From an uncultured Actinomyces sp. (GTDB taxonomy: Bacteria > Actinomycetota > Actinomycetes > Actinomycetales > Actinomycetaceae): 17,839 nucleotides of DNA. Location: contig CACYEE010000004.1 in assembly GCA_902773415.1 (NCBI GenBank), positions 1 to 17,839 on the forward strand, in the 5' to 3' direction. Position numbers and translations under genes: made by a program. Position 1 is the first letter of the stretch; each line of letters starts with the position of its first letter. Shown in pieces: positions 1-5,638 of this stretch. The notes below the pieces were generated by a model. The model was not told the origin of the DNA, ran no database searches, and saw only the letters and a program-made list of their open reading frames with translations.

Positions 1-38
1 CGAGACTGCGAGCCTGACGGCCCAGGAGCCGCCACACG

Positions 39-275
39 ACCGGCACCAGCAACAACAACCCCGAGGCTACGTACCAAAAAGGGCCCGGCACCAGCGATAC
101 GCGGAACTCGCGGCTAGGGCGGGATTGCAGGTCGCGAAAGAATCGTGCGGCCCGTGGCAGGAGACCGGTCCGCCCCGGCGGAACCCCGGCGAGGAACCGG
201 AACCAGCGACAATAGCCCCGAGGGTACGTATCGAAGGGGTCTGGCACCAGCGATACGCGGAACTCGCAGCTGGGC
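39..275. repeat. Two imperfect ~80 bp direct repeats, period ~156 bp
   Basis: Copy 1 spans about 39-119 and copy 2 about 196-275. They share a perfect 25-bp core at 87-111 and 243-267, and a diverged but clearly related left half (accagc...caa/caat...ccccgagg.tacgta). The unit lies just downstream of the stop codon of the minus-strand gene ending at 288. Read on the minus strand both copies can be translated, but stop codons break copy 1 and neither resembles a known protein. A non-coding duplicated intergenic segment, or the decayed end of a duplicated gene, fits best. I see no other gene in 1-287. Confidence 0.7.
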
Positions 276-287
276 CGGGAGGGCCTG

Positions 288-1664
288 CTAGGGGCGGGGC
301 CGCTCGGCCATGACCTGCATTGACAGGCCTGTATCGACAAACGTGGGCGCAAGAAGCCCGGCGTCGCGAAAAGCGCGAATCGTCTCGGCCAGCCCGCCCC
401 CGTCGCCCGCAATGACCGCGGCGTGCGAGGGCGTGCGCGCAAGTTTGCAGATGTCGTACAAAGTCGGGTTGACGGGGCTCGCCGAGCCGCGCGTGCCCAG
501 CCGCGTCGACTCGACGCCCCACAGCCCGCCCGGGCTCGTCACCACGAGGCTTGCCGGCGACAGGCGAATCTCCACGCCCTGGAATCCCGCGGAATCGTCG
601 AGCAGACGGTGGACGAGGGCGTTCGCGACGATTTCGCGTACGGCGGCCAGCGGAAAGCCGGGAGCGGGCGTTGCGGCGTCGGGCCTTTCGCGCGGGCGGG
701 CGAGGCGCGCGGCGAGCCAGGCCATCGCGTCGTCGAGCATGACCGGAAGCGGGCCGTCGAAATCCCTGTGGCGCGCGAGCGCGAGGCTTCCGGGGGCGTG
801 CGCGCCGCCCGTCGTCGAACATCCTGGCCTGCCGGAAGGCTCAGACGGCACAAAGGTTTCAGACGGTCTGGAAGCTGCGGGCGAACCGGAAGGCGCACGC
901 GAAGGCGGGGCGACGGAGCCAGCGTCGCCCCCGAAATCGACGGCGTTCGTTGCGACGGAACCGGTTTCGACGGCGCTCGCACGCAGCCACGGACAGTATT
1001 CCTGCGGGTAGGCGCCGAGCGCGTACAGGCCGGCGAGGGTCAGTTCGCCGTTGCGGGCCAGGACGCGCCGCTTGCGCAGGATTTCGGCGTCGGGCGCTTC
1101 GGCCAGGCGTGGCGAGGCCCGGCGGACGGCCGCAATGAAACCCCGCGTGAGCGCGGGGTCGAGATCGTCGGAGCTCGTGCCGGGAACGGGCGCGGCGTCC
1201 GCGTCGGGCCGATGGCGGGCCTTCATCGTTTCGAGCTGGGCGAGTTCGGCGGCGCTCATCGGATAGTCGCCGTCGGACTGGCGCAGGTAGGCCTTGCCGC
1301 GATAGAGCGAGGGACGCGCCGAAAGGGGCAAAGGGGCGACGTCGATCAGCAGCAGCTCCTTGCCTTCGAAGGCGACGGTGGAAACCTCGACGTGGGCGGG
1401 CGGCTCGACGGCGTTGCGCGCCTGGGAGACGACGGAGGCTTCCAGCTGGGCCATGTTCGGGATGTCTACCGCGCGGAAACCCGTCTTTTCGTCCAGGCCG
1501 CAGATGACGAGTCCGCCGTCGGGCATGTTGGAAAAGGCGCAGAAGGTTTCGCCGAGTTTCGGGGTTCCGCCCTCGGCGGCTTTCGCTTCGATGTTCGTCG
1601 AATCGCCGCCGCGGCGGCGCAGCATGGCGACGATGGCTTCGATTTCCTGTTCCGTGCGCTCCAT
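288..1664 (-). CDS. Schlafen AlbA_2-type ATP-binding protein, putative transcriptional regulator
   Basis: The protein has 458 residues. Residues ~20-145 match the AlbA_2 (Schlafen-like) nucleic-acid-binding fold: an IEAKAA stretch, then FCAFSNMPDGGLVICGLDE, then a YLRQSDGDYPMS strand. Residues ~337-400 match the C-terminal GHKL-like region of this family: REIVANALVHR (the N-box position) and a SPGGL motif near residue 380. This arrangement is known from COG2865-type predicted regulators, which often sit beside mobile or defence genes; their biochemical role is mostly untested. Residues ~245-295 are a Pro/Ser/Gly-rich linker inserted before FDGPLPVMLDDAMAWL, longer than usual in the family. 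No Shine-Dalgarno precedes the ATG. Instead TAAAAT ends 6 nt upstream, so the mRNA is probably leaderless. Downstream lies repeat DNA, upstream the pseudogene cluster. Confidence 0.8.
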   Translation of the reverse strand: MERTEQEIEAIVAMLRRRGGDSTNIEAKAAEGGTPKLGETFCAFSNMPDGGLVICGLDEKTGFRAVDIPNMAQLEASVVSQARNAVEPPAHVEVSTVAFEGKELLLIDVAPLPLSARPSLYRGKAYLRQSDGDYPMSAAELAQLETMKARHRPDADAAPVPGTSSDDLDPALTRGFIAAVRRASPRLAEAPDAEILRKRRVLARNGELTLAGLYALGAYPQEYCPWLRASAVETGSVATNAVDFGGDAGSVAPPSRAPSGSPAASRPSETFVPSEPSGRPGCSTTGGAHAPGSLALARHRDFDGPLPVMLDDAMAWLAARLARPRERPDAATPAPGFPLAAVREIVANALVHRLLDDSAGFQGVEIRLSPASLVVTSPGGLWGVESTRLGTRGSASPVNPTLYDICKLARTPSHAAVIAGDGGGLAETIRAFRDAGLLAPTFVDTGLSMQVMAERPRP

Positions 1665-1670
1665 GAACCG

Positions 1671-1676
1671 ATTTTA
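1671..1676 (-). promoter_or_regulatory. Predicted -10 element of leaderless AlbA-type gene
   Basis: On the minus strand the hexamer TAAAAT is followed by six bases (cggttc) and then the ATG at 1664. This places the expected transcription start on or next to the A of the start codon. Actinobacteria use many leaderless mRNAs of this geometry. No clear -35 box is visible. Confidence 0.5.
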
Positions 1677-1739
1677 CCGCGCCGGGATGCGGGGCAGGCG
1701 GCAGTGGCGCGAGTGGCGGGGCGGTGATGGGGCTAGCCC

Positions 1740-2330
1740 CGGAAACTTCGGTCGGATATCGGGCAGAGGGGGATGTTGCGGTTCCGGTCCTGTTCGGGGC
1801 AGGGAAAGCGGGAAGCGCAGGGGCTTGACGCCGGGATTGGCTTGGGCGAAGACGCGGAGGCTTCGTGCACGCAGGTTTTCGTTCTCTTTGGCTTCGATGG
1901 GGAAGAGGGTTCTGCCGGCCTGGACAGGGAAATCGATTTCTCTGCGAAAGCCGTCGGCAGGCCAATAGAAGGGTCCGGTCCGGTGTTCGGCGAGAAGCTG
2001 CTGGCAGACGTACTGTTCGGTCAGGGCGCCCTTGAATTCCGTGAATACGGCATCCGAACCGGCGAGGCTGGCCGGATCGGGGCCGGCGGCGGCGAGCGGG
2101 CCGACATCGGCCATGAACGGCGTGAAGGCTTCGGAATCGGCGTATGCGGCCAGAGGCGTGCCGGGTTTGGCGACGCGGCGTACCTTGGTTGCGATGCGTG
2201 CCTGGGCAAGCCGTGCGGTGGTGCTGCGAAAGTCCCGCGCGCGGGCGTTTTCGCGAGTGCGGCCAAAGACGAGCTTCTTGTTCTCTTGCGCCAAGTGCCG
2301 GGGAAGCGAGTCCCACGCGGCAGGGACTCT
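1740..2330 (-). pseudogene. 3' remnant of a DUF4143-containing AAA+ ATPase
   Basis: The minus-strand frame from ~2330 to ~1745 reads as the C-terminal half of the widespread AAA_14/DUF4143 ATPase family. It carries AAWDSLPRHLAQENKKLVFG, GTPLAAYADSEAFTPFMADVGPL, FTEFKGALTEQYVCQQL, FYWPADGFRREIDFPVQ and a PIEAKENEN motif. The last two belong to the PD-(D/E)xK-like domain that family members carry. Intact proteins are about 400 residues with an N-terminal Walker A/B domain. Here the first ~200 residues are missing and no P-loop occurs upstream. The frame stays open up to an ATG at 2507, but residues from there are unrelated and low in complexity. The C-terminal end is also degraded, ending near the promoter of the AlbA-type gene. 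Probably a dead remnant. Confidence 0.75.
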
Positions 2331-2439
2331 TTGTGCCGCGAGGGGCGTGGGGCGCTGTTGGCTCCCGTGGAATGTTTCGGGCTGGATGCGCAACCTTGCC
2401 GGAATGCGCATTTGCGGTACCGAATGCACGTGAACATGC

Positions 2440-2861
2440 GTTTTGGCAATGTGCGTATGCAGGCCGTTTTGCCTGCGTGGCGTAATGCGACGGTCGGTTT
2501 GCGGCATTGGGAGACCGAGGAGGTCTTGGGGTCAAGTCCGAATCTGCCAAGGTCGGTTTCGTTTCGGCATTCGCGGGGGATTGCTGCTTCCCAGGCGCAT
2601 GGCAAGGCGGGGATCTTCGTCGCAAAGGCCTTCGCCGTCGTCAAGGATTCCGATTCGGAAGTCGTCGTCGGGGATTGCGAAGACGGCAACGCGGGTTGCC
2701 CCGGCGGATATCGACTTGTCAATGATGCCGGCAACGGCGCTAGTGAAGGAACAGCCGATGTCTCGCAGATTCCCGATAAGGATGCGCGGTTCGGGAGGCA
2801 TGACGGCAGTGTTCTTGCTGTCGGCTCCGGTTTCCGCAAAGTCTGGCACATGTCTTCCCAA
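2440..2861 (-). pseudogene. 5' remnant of a GHKL (MORC/HATPase_c_3-like) ATPase, frameshifted
   Basis: From a possible TTG start at 2861 the minus strand reads LGRHVPDF, then KNTAVMPPEPRILIGNLRD, SAVAGIIDKSISAGATRV and DDFRIGILDDGEGL, then AMRLGSSNP. This is the N-terminal half of a GHKL ATP-binding fold as in MORC-like accessory ATPases. At about 2560-2572 the reading shifts to another frame, where ETDLGRFGLDPKTSSVSQCRKPTV continues the same family motif (usually DLGRFGLGLKTAS). Similarity is lost near 2490. The conserved N-box Asn (usually IIDNSI) is Lys here (IIDKSI), which should abolish Mg-ATP binding. A frameshift, a lost catalytic residue and a missing C-terminal half together mark a pseudogene. 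Confidence 0.75.
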
Positions 2862-3090
2862 TAGTCGCCAAGCGGCATTGCGCGCAACAGGTTGCAACAT
2901 GGGTCGGAGAGAAGTTTGCGGCTTTTTGCGCGCGGCGTCTTGCCGATGCCGTGATGAGGCGAAACGTGCCGACAGCGTTCTGCGTGGCAAAATCGGAACT
3001 GGCGACCGCTCCGGGGTTGCGACCCCATCGGGTCCGGGGCGTGAGTGCCGTCGAGATGCAGAGGACGCATTCGGCTCGTTCGTAGGGCGT

Positions 3091-3336
3091 GTGCCTACGA
3101 TTTCAATGTTCTGCGGGATTGCCATCCGCATCTTTTTCGACGGCCGCGATCCGCCGCATTTCCATGCCCAGTGTCGGGGGCACGATGCTGCTTTTGACCT
3201 TGACGGCAACATTCTTGAGGGGACATGCCGTCGAGACGGCGGAAGCCCGGCTCCGTGGGCGCCGCCGAAGAACCGTGGTTTTTCTTGCCTTGGCGCACGC
3301 CGACTTCGGGACGGTCGTCTGGAACGACATGGTTGA
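3091..3336 (+). pseudogene. DUF4160 family protein, frameshifted
   Basis: From a GTG at 3091 the frame gives VPTISMFCGIAIRIFFDG, then PPHFHAQCRG and AFDLDGNILEG. This is the diagnostic N-terminal core of DUF4160 proteins (about 80-95 residues, often beside DUF2442 genes). After ILEG the match stops in this frame. The next frame continues with DMPSRRRK, where the family has LPRRQ/K. One G missing from the GGGG run at 3219-3222 explains the switch. The remaining open frame runs to 3336 but looks unrelated. No good ribosome-binding site precedes the GTG. DUF4160/DUF2442 pairs behave as small mobile cassettes of unknown role. Confidence 0.7.
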
Positions 3337-3384
3337 TATCGCGCCCGAGCGGCTCTACGAGGATGGCGTTCCTCTCGCGGAACG
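3269..3384 (+). pseudogene. 3' remnant of a DUF2442 family protein
   Basis: In a different frame from the DUF4160 remnant, residues HADFGTVVWNDMVDIAPERLYEDG match the C-terminal signature of DUF2442 (typically ...LGTVVWPNGADIAPELLYE). The N-terminal half of such a protein (about 80 residues in all) is absent, so a deletion has probably fused the start of a DUF4160 gene to the end of its usual neighbour. The remnant runs into the convergent 3' end of the PIN toxin gene. Confidence 0.65.
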
Positions 3385-3837
3385 GCCAGCCGGGTCGTCG
3401 CCCGCCGGGGCCTGGCTTCCGGTGCCGGCAAGAAGCTCCAGCACTTCGGCCGGAGGCATGGCCGGAACCGGCGAATTCTCGTAGTCGCGAAGATTGCGCG
3501 TCGCGATGGCGGCGCAGCCTATGCGGGCCGCCGTCTGCATCTGGACCGCATCTTCGTAGCGCCTCGCGTCCGATCCCAGCGCGATAACGCAATCGCTTGG
3601 CATCGTGGGCGTCAAGGCGCATAGCTCGAATAGGCGCGACAGCAGCCGCCGGGCTTCCTTCGGCCCTGCCGCTTTCCGAAGGCTGTGGAAGATGTCGGCA
3701 ATCTGGGAGGTCGACAGCACTGCTTCGATCGTCTCCGTTGCCGCCTGTTCCATGAGCCTGACGGCGGGAGGGTGGAACTCGCCACGTGTCGACAGCAGGA
3801 AATCGAACACCACGTTCGTATCGAGAAGCACCTTCAC
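3355..3837 (-). CDS. PIN-domain ribonuclease toxin of a type II toxin-antitoxin pair
   Basis: Predicted RNase of the PIN fold (160 residues from the GTG at 3837). The acidic catalytic residues expected for PIN are present: D6 in LLDTNVVFD, D48 in SQIADIF, D96 in YEDAVQ and D118 in ATRNLRDYENSP. The family relative is the PIN_3-like group of VapC-type toxins. The GTG overlaps the antitoxin stop codon as GTGA, a four-base overlap that implies translational coupling with the antitoxin upstream. PIN toxins of this type are usually ~130-140 residues. Here residues ~141-160 form a Pro/Gly/Ser-rich tail read antisense to the DUF2442 remnant, so the original stop may have been lost. Most likely cleaves RNA when its antitoxin is degraded; the target is unknown. 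Confidence 0.82.
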   Translation of the reverse strand: MKVLLDTNVVFDFLLSTRGEFHPPAVRLMEQAATETIEAVLSTSQIADIFHSLRKAAGPKEARRLLSRLFELCALTPTMPSDCVIALGSDARRYEDAVQMQTAARIGCAAIATRNLRDYENSPVPAMPPAEVLELLAGTGSQAPAGDDPAGRSARGTPSS

Positions 3838-4061
3838 TTGCGTGCGAGCCTTTCCGCCCTGTCCGTCTTTTCGTCGACGACGGCGTCCACGCATCCTGCC
3901 AGTTCGGCGACGATGGCGAGCCTTTCCCGATGGGGAGACGTCAGCATGGCAACGACCTTTCCGTTGCGGGTGATCTCGACGTCCGTCTCGTCGACCAGAC
4001 GGAGATAATGGGCAAAATCCTTGCGCACTTGCGAGGCGGGAATCTGAATGGTTTCGCTCAC
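3834..4061 (-). CDS. Phd/YefM-type antitoxin
   Basis: The 75-residue protein begins at a GTG (4061). That start is chosen because AAGGAGG lies five bases upstream; a frame-compatible ATG at 4112 has no such site and would overlap the operator-like repeats. The N-terminal part reads ETIQIPASQVRKDFAHYLRLVDE and VEITRNGKVVAMLTSP, typical of the Phd/YefM DNA-binding domain (small beta-sheet and helix dimer). The C-terminal ~25 residues would be the disordered toxin-neutralising tail. It is followed immediately by the PIN toxin with overlapping GTGA. In this family antitoxin and complex repress their own promoter, and TGTACA sites just upstream fit that. Confidence 0.82.
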   Translation of the reverse strand: MSETIQIPASQVRKDFAHYLRLVDETDVEITRNGKVVAMLTSPHRERLAIVAELAGCVDAVVDEKTDRAERLARK

Positions 4062-4083
4062 GATGACCTCCTTGAACTTCAAT

Positions 4084-4111
4084 TGTACATTTTTGGATGC
4101 GCATTCGTACA
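4084..4111. promoter_or_regulatory. Candidate YefM-type operator (TGTACA repeats)
   Basis: A perfect TGTACA palindrome lies at 4084-4089 and a one-mismatch copy (CGTACA) at 4106-4111, centres 22 bp apart, about two helical turns. Both precede the antitoxin start at 4061. The E. coli YefM-YoeB operator is built on palindromes with a TGTACA core, so autoregulation by the antitoxin is likely. That binding is inferred by family analogy. Confidence 0.5.
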
Positions 4112-4188
4112 CATGCGGTTCGGGGGTTTCCTCGGCTGCGAGACGAATGCCGCATGGCGGGGGAAAACTTTTGCGCTTTTGGCTGCTT

Positions 4189-4202
4189 TGCTACCCTTGA
4201 CC
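4189..4202 (+). promoter_or_regulatory. Possible promoter region of the MutT-type gene
   Basis: A TGC-TACCCT extended -10-like sequence lies at 4189-4197, with TTGCGC at 4171-4176 as a poor -35 (15-bp gap). It partly overlaps TTGACC at 4197-4202, which could itself be a -35 but has no convincing -10. A promoter must exist in 4112-4248, because the upstream pair is divergent. Which element is used is uncertain. Confidence 0.25.
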
Positions 4203-4248
4203 TGGCTTTTTCGCGCGAATCGAGGCCTGCGGGCAGGCGGGAGGAAAC

Positions 4249-4701
4249 ATGATCGACGTCGTTGGCGCAGCCATCGTGCGCGACGGGCGCGTGTTGTGCG
4301 CCAAGCGGGACGCCAAACGTCAGCTTGCAGGGCGCTGGGAATTCCCCGGCGGCAAGATCGAAGCGGGCGAGAGCTGCGAGGAGGCGCTCGCGCGCGAAAT
4401 ACGCGAAGAGCTCGGATGCGAGGTGGCCGTCGGGGAGCATATCTGCACGTCGGAGCATGAATATCCCTTCGGGAGGGTGCGGCTTGCGGTGTACTGGTGC
4501 AGGCTCGAAACGGGCGAGCCTTCCGCGAGCGAACACCAGGAGCTGCGTTGGGTCGAACCGGGCGAAATGCCCTCCCTGACGTGGCCGCCCGCCGACGAAG
4601 CGGCAGTGCGGATCATCTCCGAAACCACGGCTGGTCCCCGGCAGGAAAACCCCGACAAGCCAGGCCGCCGGGATGCCCTCGCCATGCCCCGCGACGCCTG
4701 A
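4249..4701 (+). CDS. MutT-family Nudix hydrolase ((deoxy)nucleoside triphosphate pyrophosphohydrolase)
   Basis: A protein of 150 residues in the MutT/NUDIX fold. The Nudix box is complete, running from GGKIEAGESCEEALAREIRE through EELG (GX5EX7REUXEEXGU). Upstream is the MutT-like start VVGAAIVRDGRVLCAKRD, then LAGRWEFPGG; later ELRWVEPGEMPSLTWPPAD gives the adenine/purine-side residues typical of MutT/CTP-type enzymes. MutT removes oxidised 8-oxo-dGTP from the nucleotide pool and so limits mutation; the actual substrate here cannot be told. The ATG follows a strong site (GGGAGGAAAC). The last ~25 residues (after IISETT) are a low-complexity tail not needed for the fold. The gene is monocistronic and divergent from the toxin-antitoxin pair. 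Confidence 0.88.
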   Translation: MIDVVGAAIVRDGRVLCAKRDAKRQLAGRWEFPGGKIEAGESCEEALAREIREELGCEVAVGEHICTSEHEYPFGRVRLAVYWCRLETGEPSASEHQELRWVEPGEMPSLTWPPADEAAVRIISETTAGPRQENPDKPGRRDALAMPRDA

Positions 4702-4821
4702 GGGCCGACGCTCGCTTCGCCCGCCCCGCGTCGCCCCCGCCTCTCGCCTTCGTCTGCTTCACCGCCTCCTGCGACCACTTCCCGCGGGTCGCTCTCGCCG
4801 TCCGTCGGAGCCTGCGGCGCG

Positions 4822-5092
4822 GTCAAGAAACGCGGCGGATATCCCGCCGCCGAATCCCTCGCCTTCGGAAACGCGATCATGGTCGTCGTCGCCGTCGCCT
4901 TCGGCATCTGGCTTGCCCATCGCCGGCGTCCATGCCCTCGTCACCGCGCTCCCGCTCCTCCTCTTCGCCTGGGCCGGAATCGCCTTCATCGCCTGGGGAT
5001 CCCTGCGCACCGCGCGCCGCCTGGCGCGCCACGGGAGCCAGCGCACTGCGCATCCCTCCGTGTGGCCATGCGGGCCGATTGCTTCCGCTTGA
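4822..5092 (+). pseudogene. Small membrane protein with a one-base frameshift
   Basis: I do not recognise the family. Frame 1 reads KKRGGYPAAESLAFGNAI, then MVVVAVAFGIWLA (ATG at 4879). It breaks at the CCC run 4916-4918; removing one C joins it to IAGVHALVTALPLLLFAW and AGIAFIAWGSLRTARRLAR in frame 2, which ends at 5092. Together these give two hydrophobic segments followed by a basic tail, a shape expected of a small two-helix membrane protein. No start codon or ribosome-binding site lies upstream of 4879 in frame, so the 5' end may also be lost. The alternative is a chance hydrophobic stretch, but two helices meeting exactly at a homopolymer make decay or a sequencing error more likely. 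Confidence 0.45.
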
Positions 5093-5589
5093 GCTGCCGT
5101 CTGCGCTGATCGGGGTTCGACGCCAAGGCCGCGGGGTTGAGTTTGGCGGCGCGGGGCGAGGTTGGGGGCGTGTTCGGTCGCTTCGCTCCCTCCCGCAGAT
5201 TCCTTGCTCCGGTCTTGCGCGAGCGAGCTCGCGCGGTGCTTCCGCTCGTCGCTGTCCCCTTTGCGACACTGGTTCGTCCCCTTTTCTCGACACCCGGAGG
5301 CGGGAGCTGGACAGGAGAGACATGCGCACCGTGCCGGTTCGGATGGTCGGACTCCTGCCCGCTCCCGTTGCGAGAGCGGCGAAACGCCGGTGTTATGCAA
5401 TCGTGACAAACGAGACCGAGGTCGACTGCCGCGCGGTGCCGGGCGGCCAAAACCGCACGATACGGCAGGAATCCGCCGTCTCGCCGGGAAGCGGAAACCC
5501 GGCAGCCCGGCCTGTGGCGGACTTCGCGCACAGAACAAGCCGGGCGGGTTCTGGCCTCTGTGCGGCGAATTGTGAAAAAATGGCCTCGG
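5093..5589. other. Gene-poor intergenic stretch with palindromes
   Basis: I find no convincing gene between the broken membrane protein and the transporter operon. The stretch holds an 8-bp perfect inverted repeat (GCGCGAGC-GA-GCTCGCGC, 5217-5234), a REP-like motif at 5252-5269 and a related degenerate copy near 5275-5294. The remainder has open frames on both strands, but with no family resemblance and no ribosome-binding sites. Confidence 0.6.
5252..5294. repeat. REP-like motif, copy 1 (with a degenerate second unit)
   Basis: CTGTCCCCttTGCGACAC occupies 5252-5269. A diverged second unit (GTCCCCttttctcGACAC) follows at about 5276-5293. The same 18-bp motif, with AA in place of TT, recurs at 13592-13609 more than 8 kb away, in a different intergenic region. 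Confidence 0.5.
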
Positions 5590-5606
5590 CCACACCTGAT
5601 GTGTGG
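5590..5606. promoter_or_regulatory. Candidate operator CCACAC-N5-GTGTGG upstream of the transporter operon
   Basis: A perfect 6+6 bp inverted repeat (CCACACCTGATGTGTGG) with a 5-bp spacer lies 32 bp before the SBP start codon. Its length and spacing fit a binding site for a dimeric repressor; the regulator is not visible in this window. It could instead form a weak mRNA hairpin. No clear -35/-10 pair was found around it. Confidence 0.4.
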
Positions 5607-5638
5607 AGCACATGCCTATTCAATTGGGAGACGCAAAT

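Noticed and set aside
840..870. CAGACGG words resembling part of Neisseria uptake sequences
   Set aside because: Only a partial match in a coding region of an unrelated high-GC genome; chance.
423..1727. Plus-strand open frame opposite the AlbA-type gene
   Set aside because: Arg/Gly-rich composition and complete overlap with a well-supported gene; a shadow.
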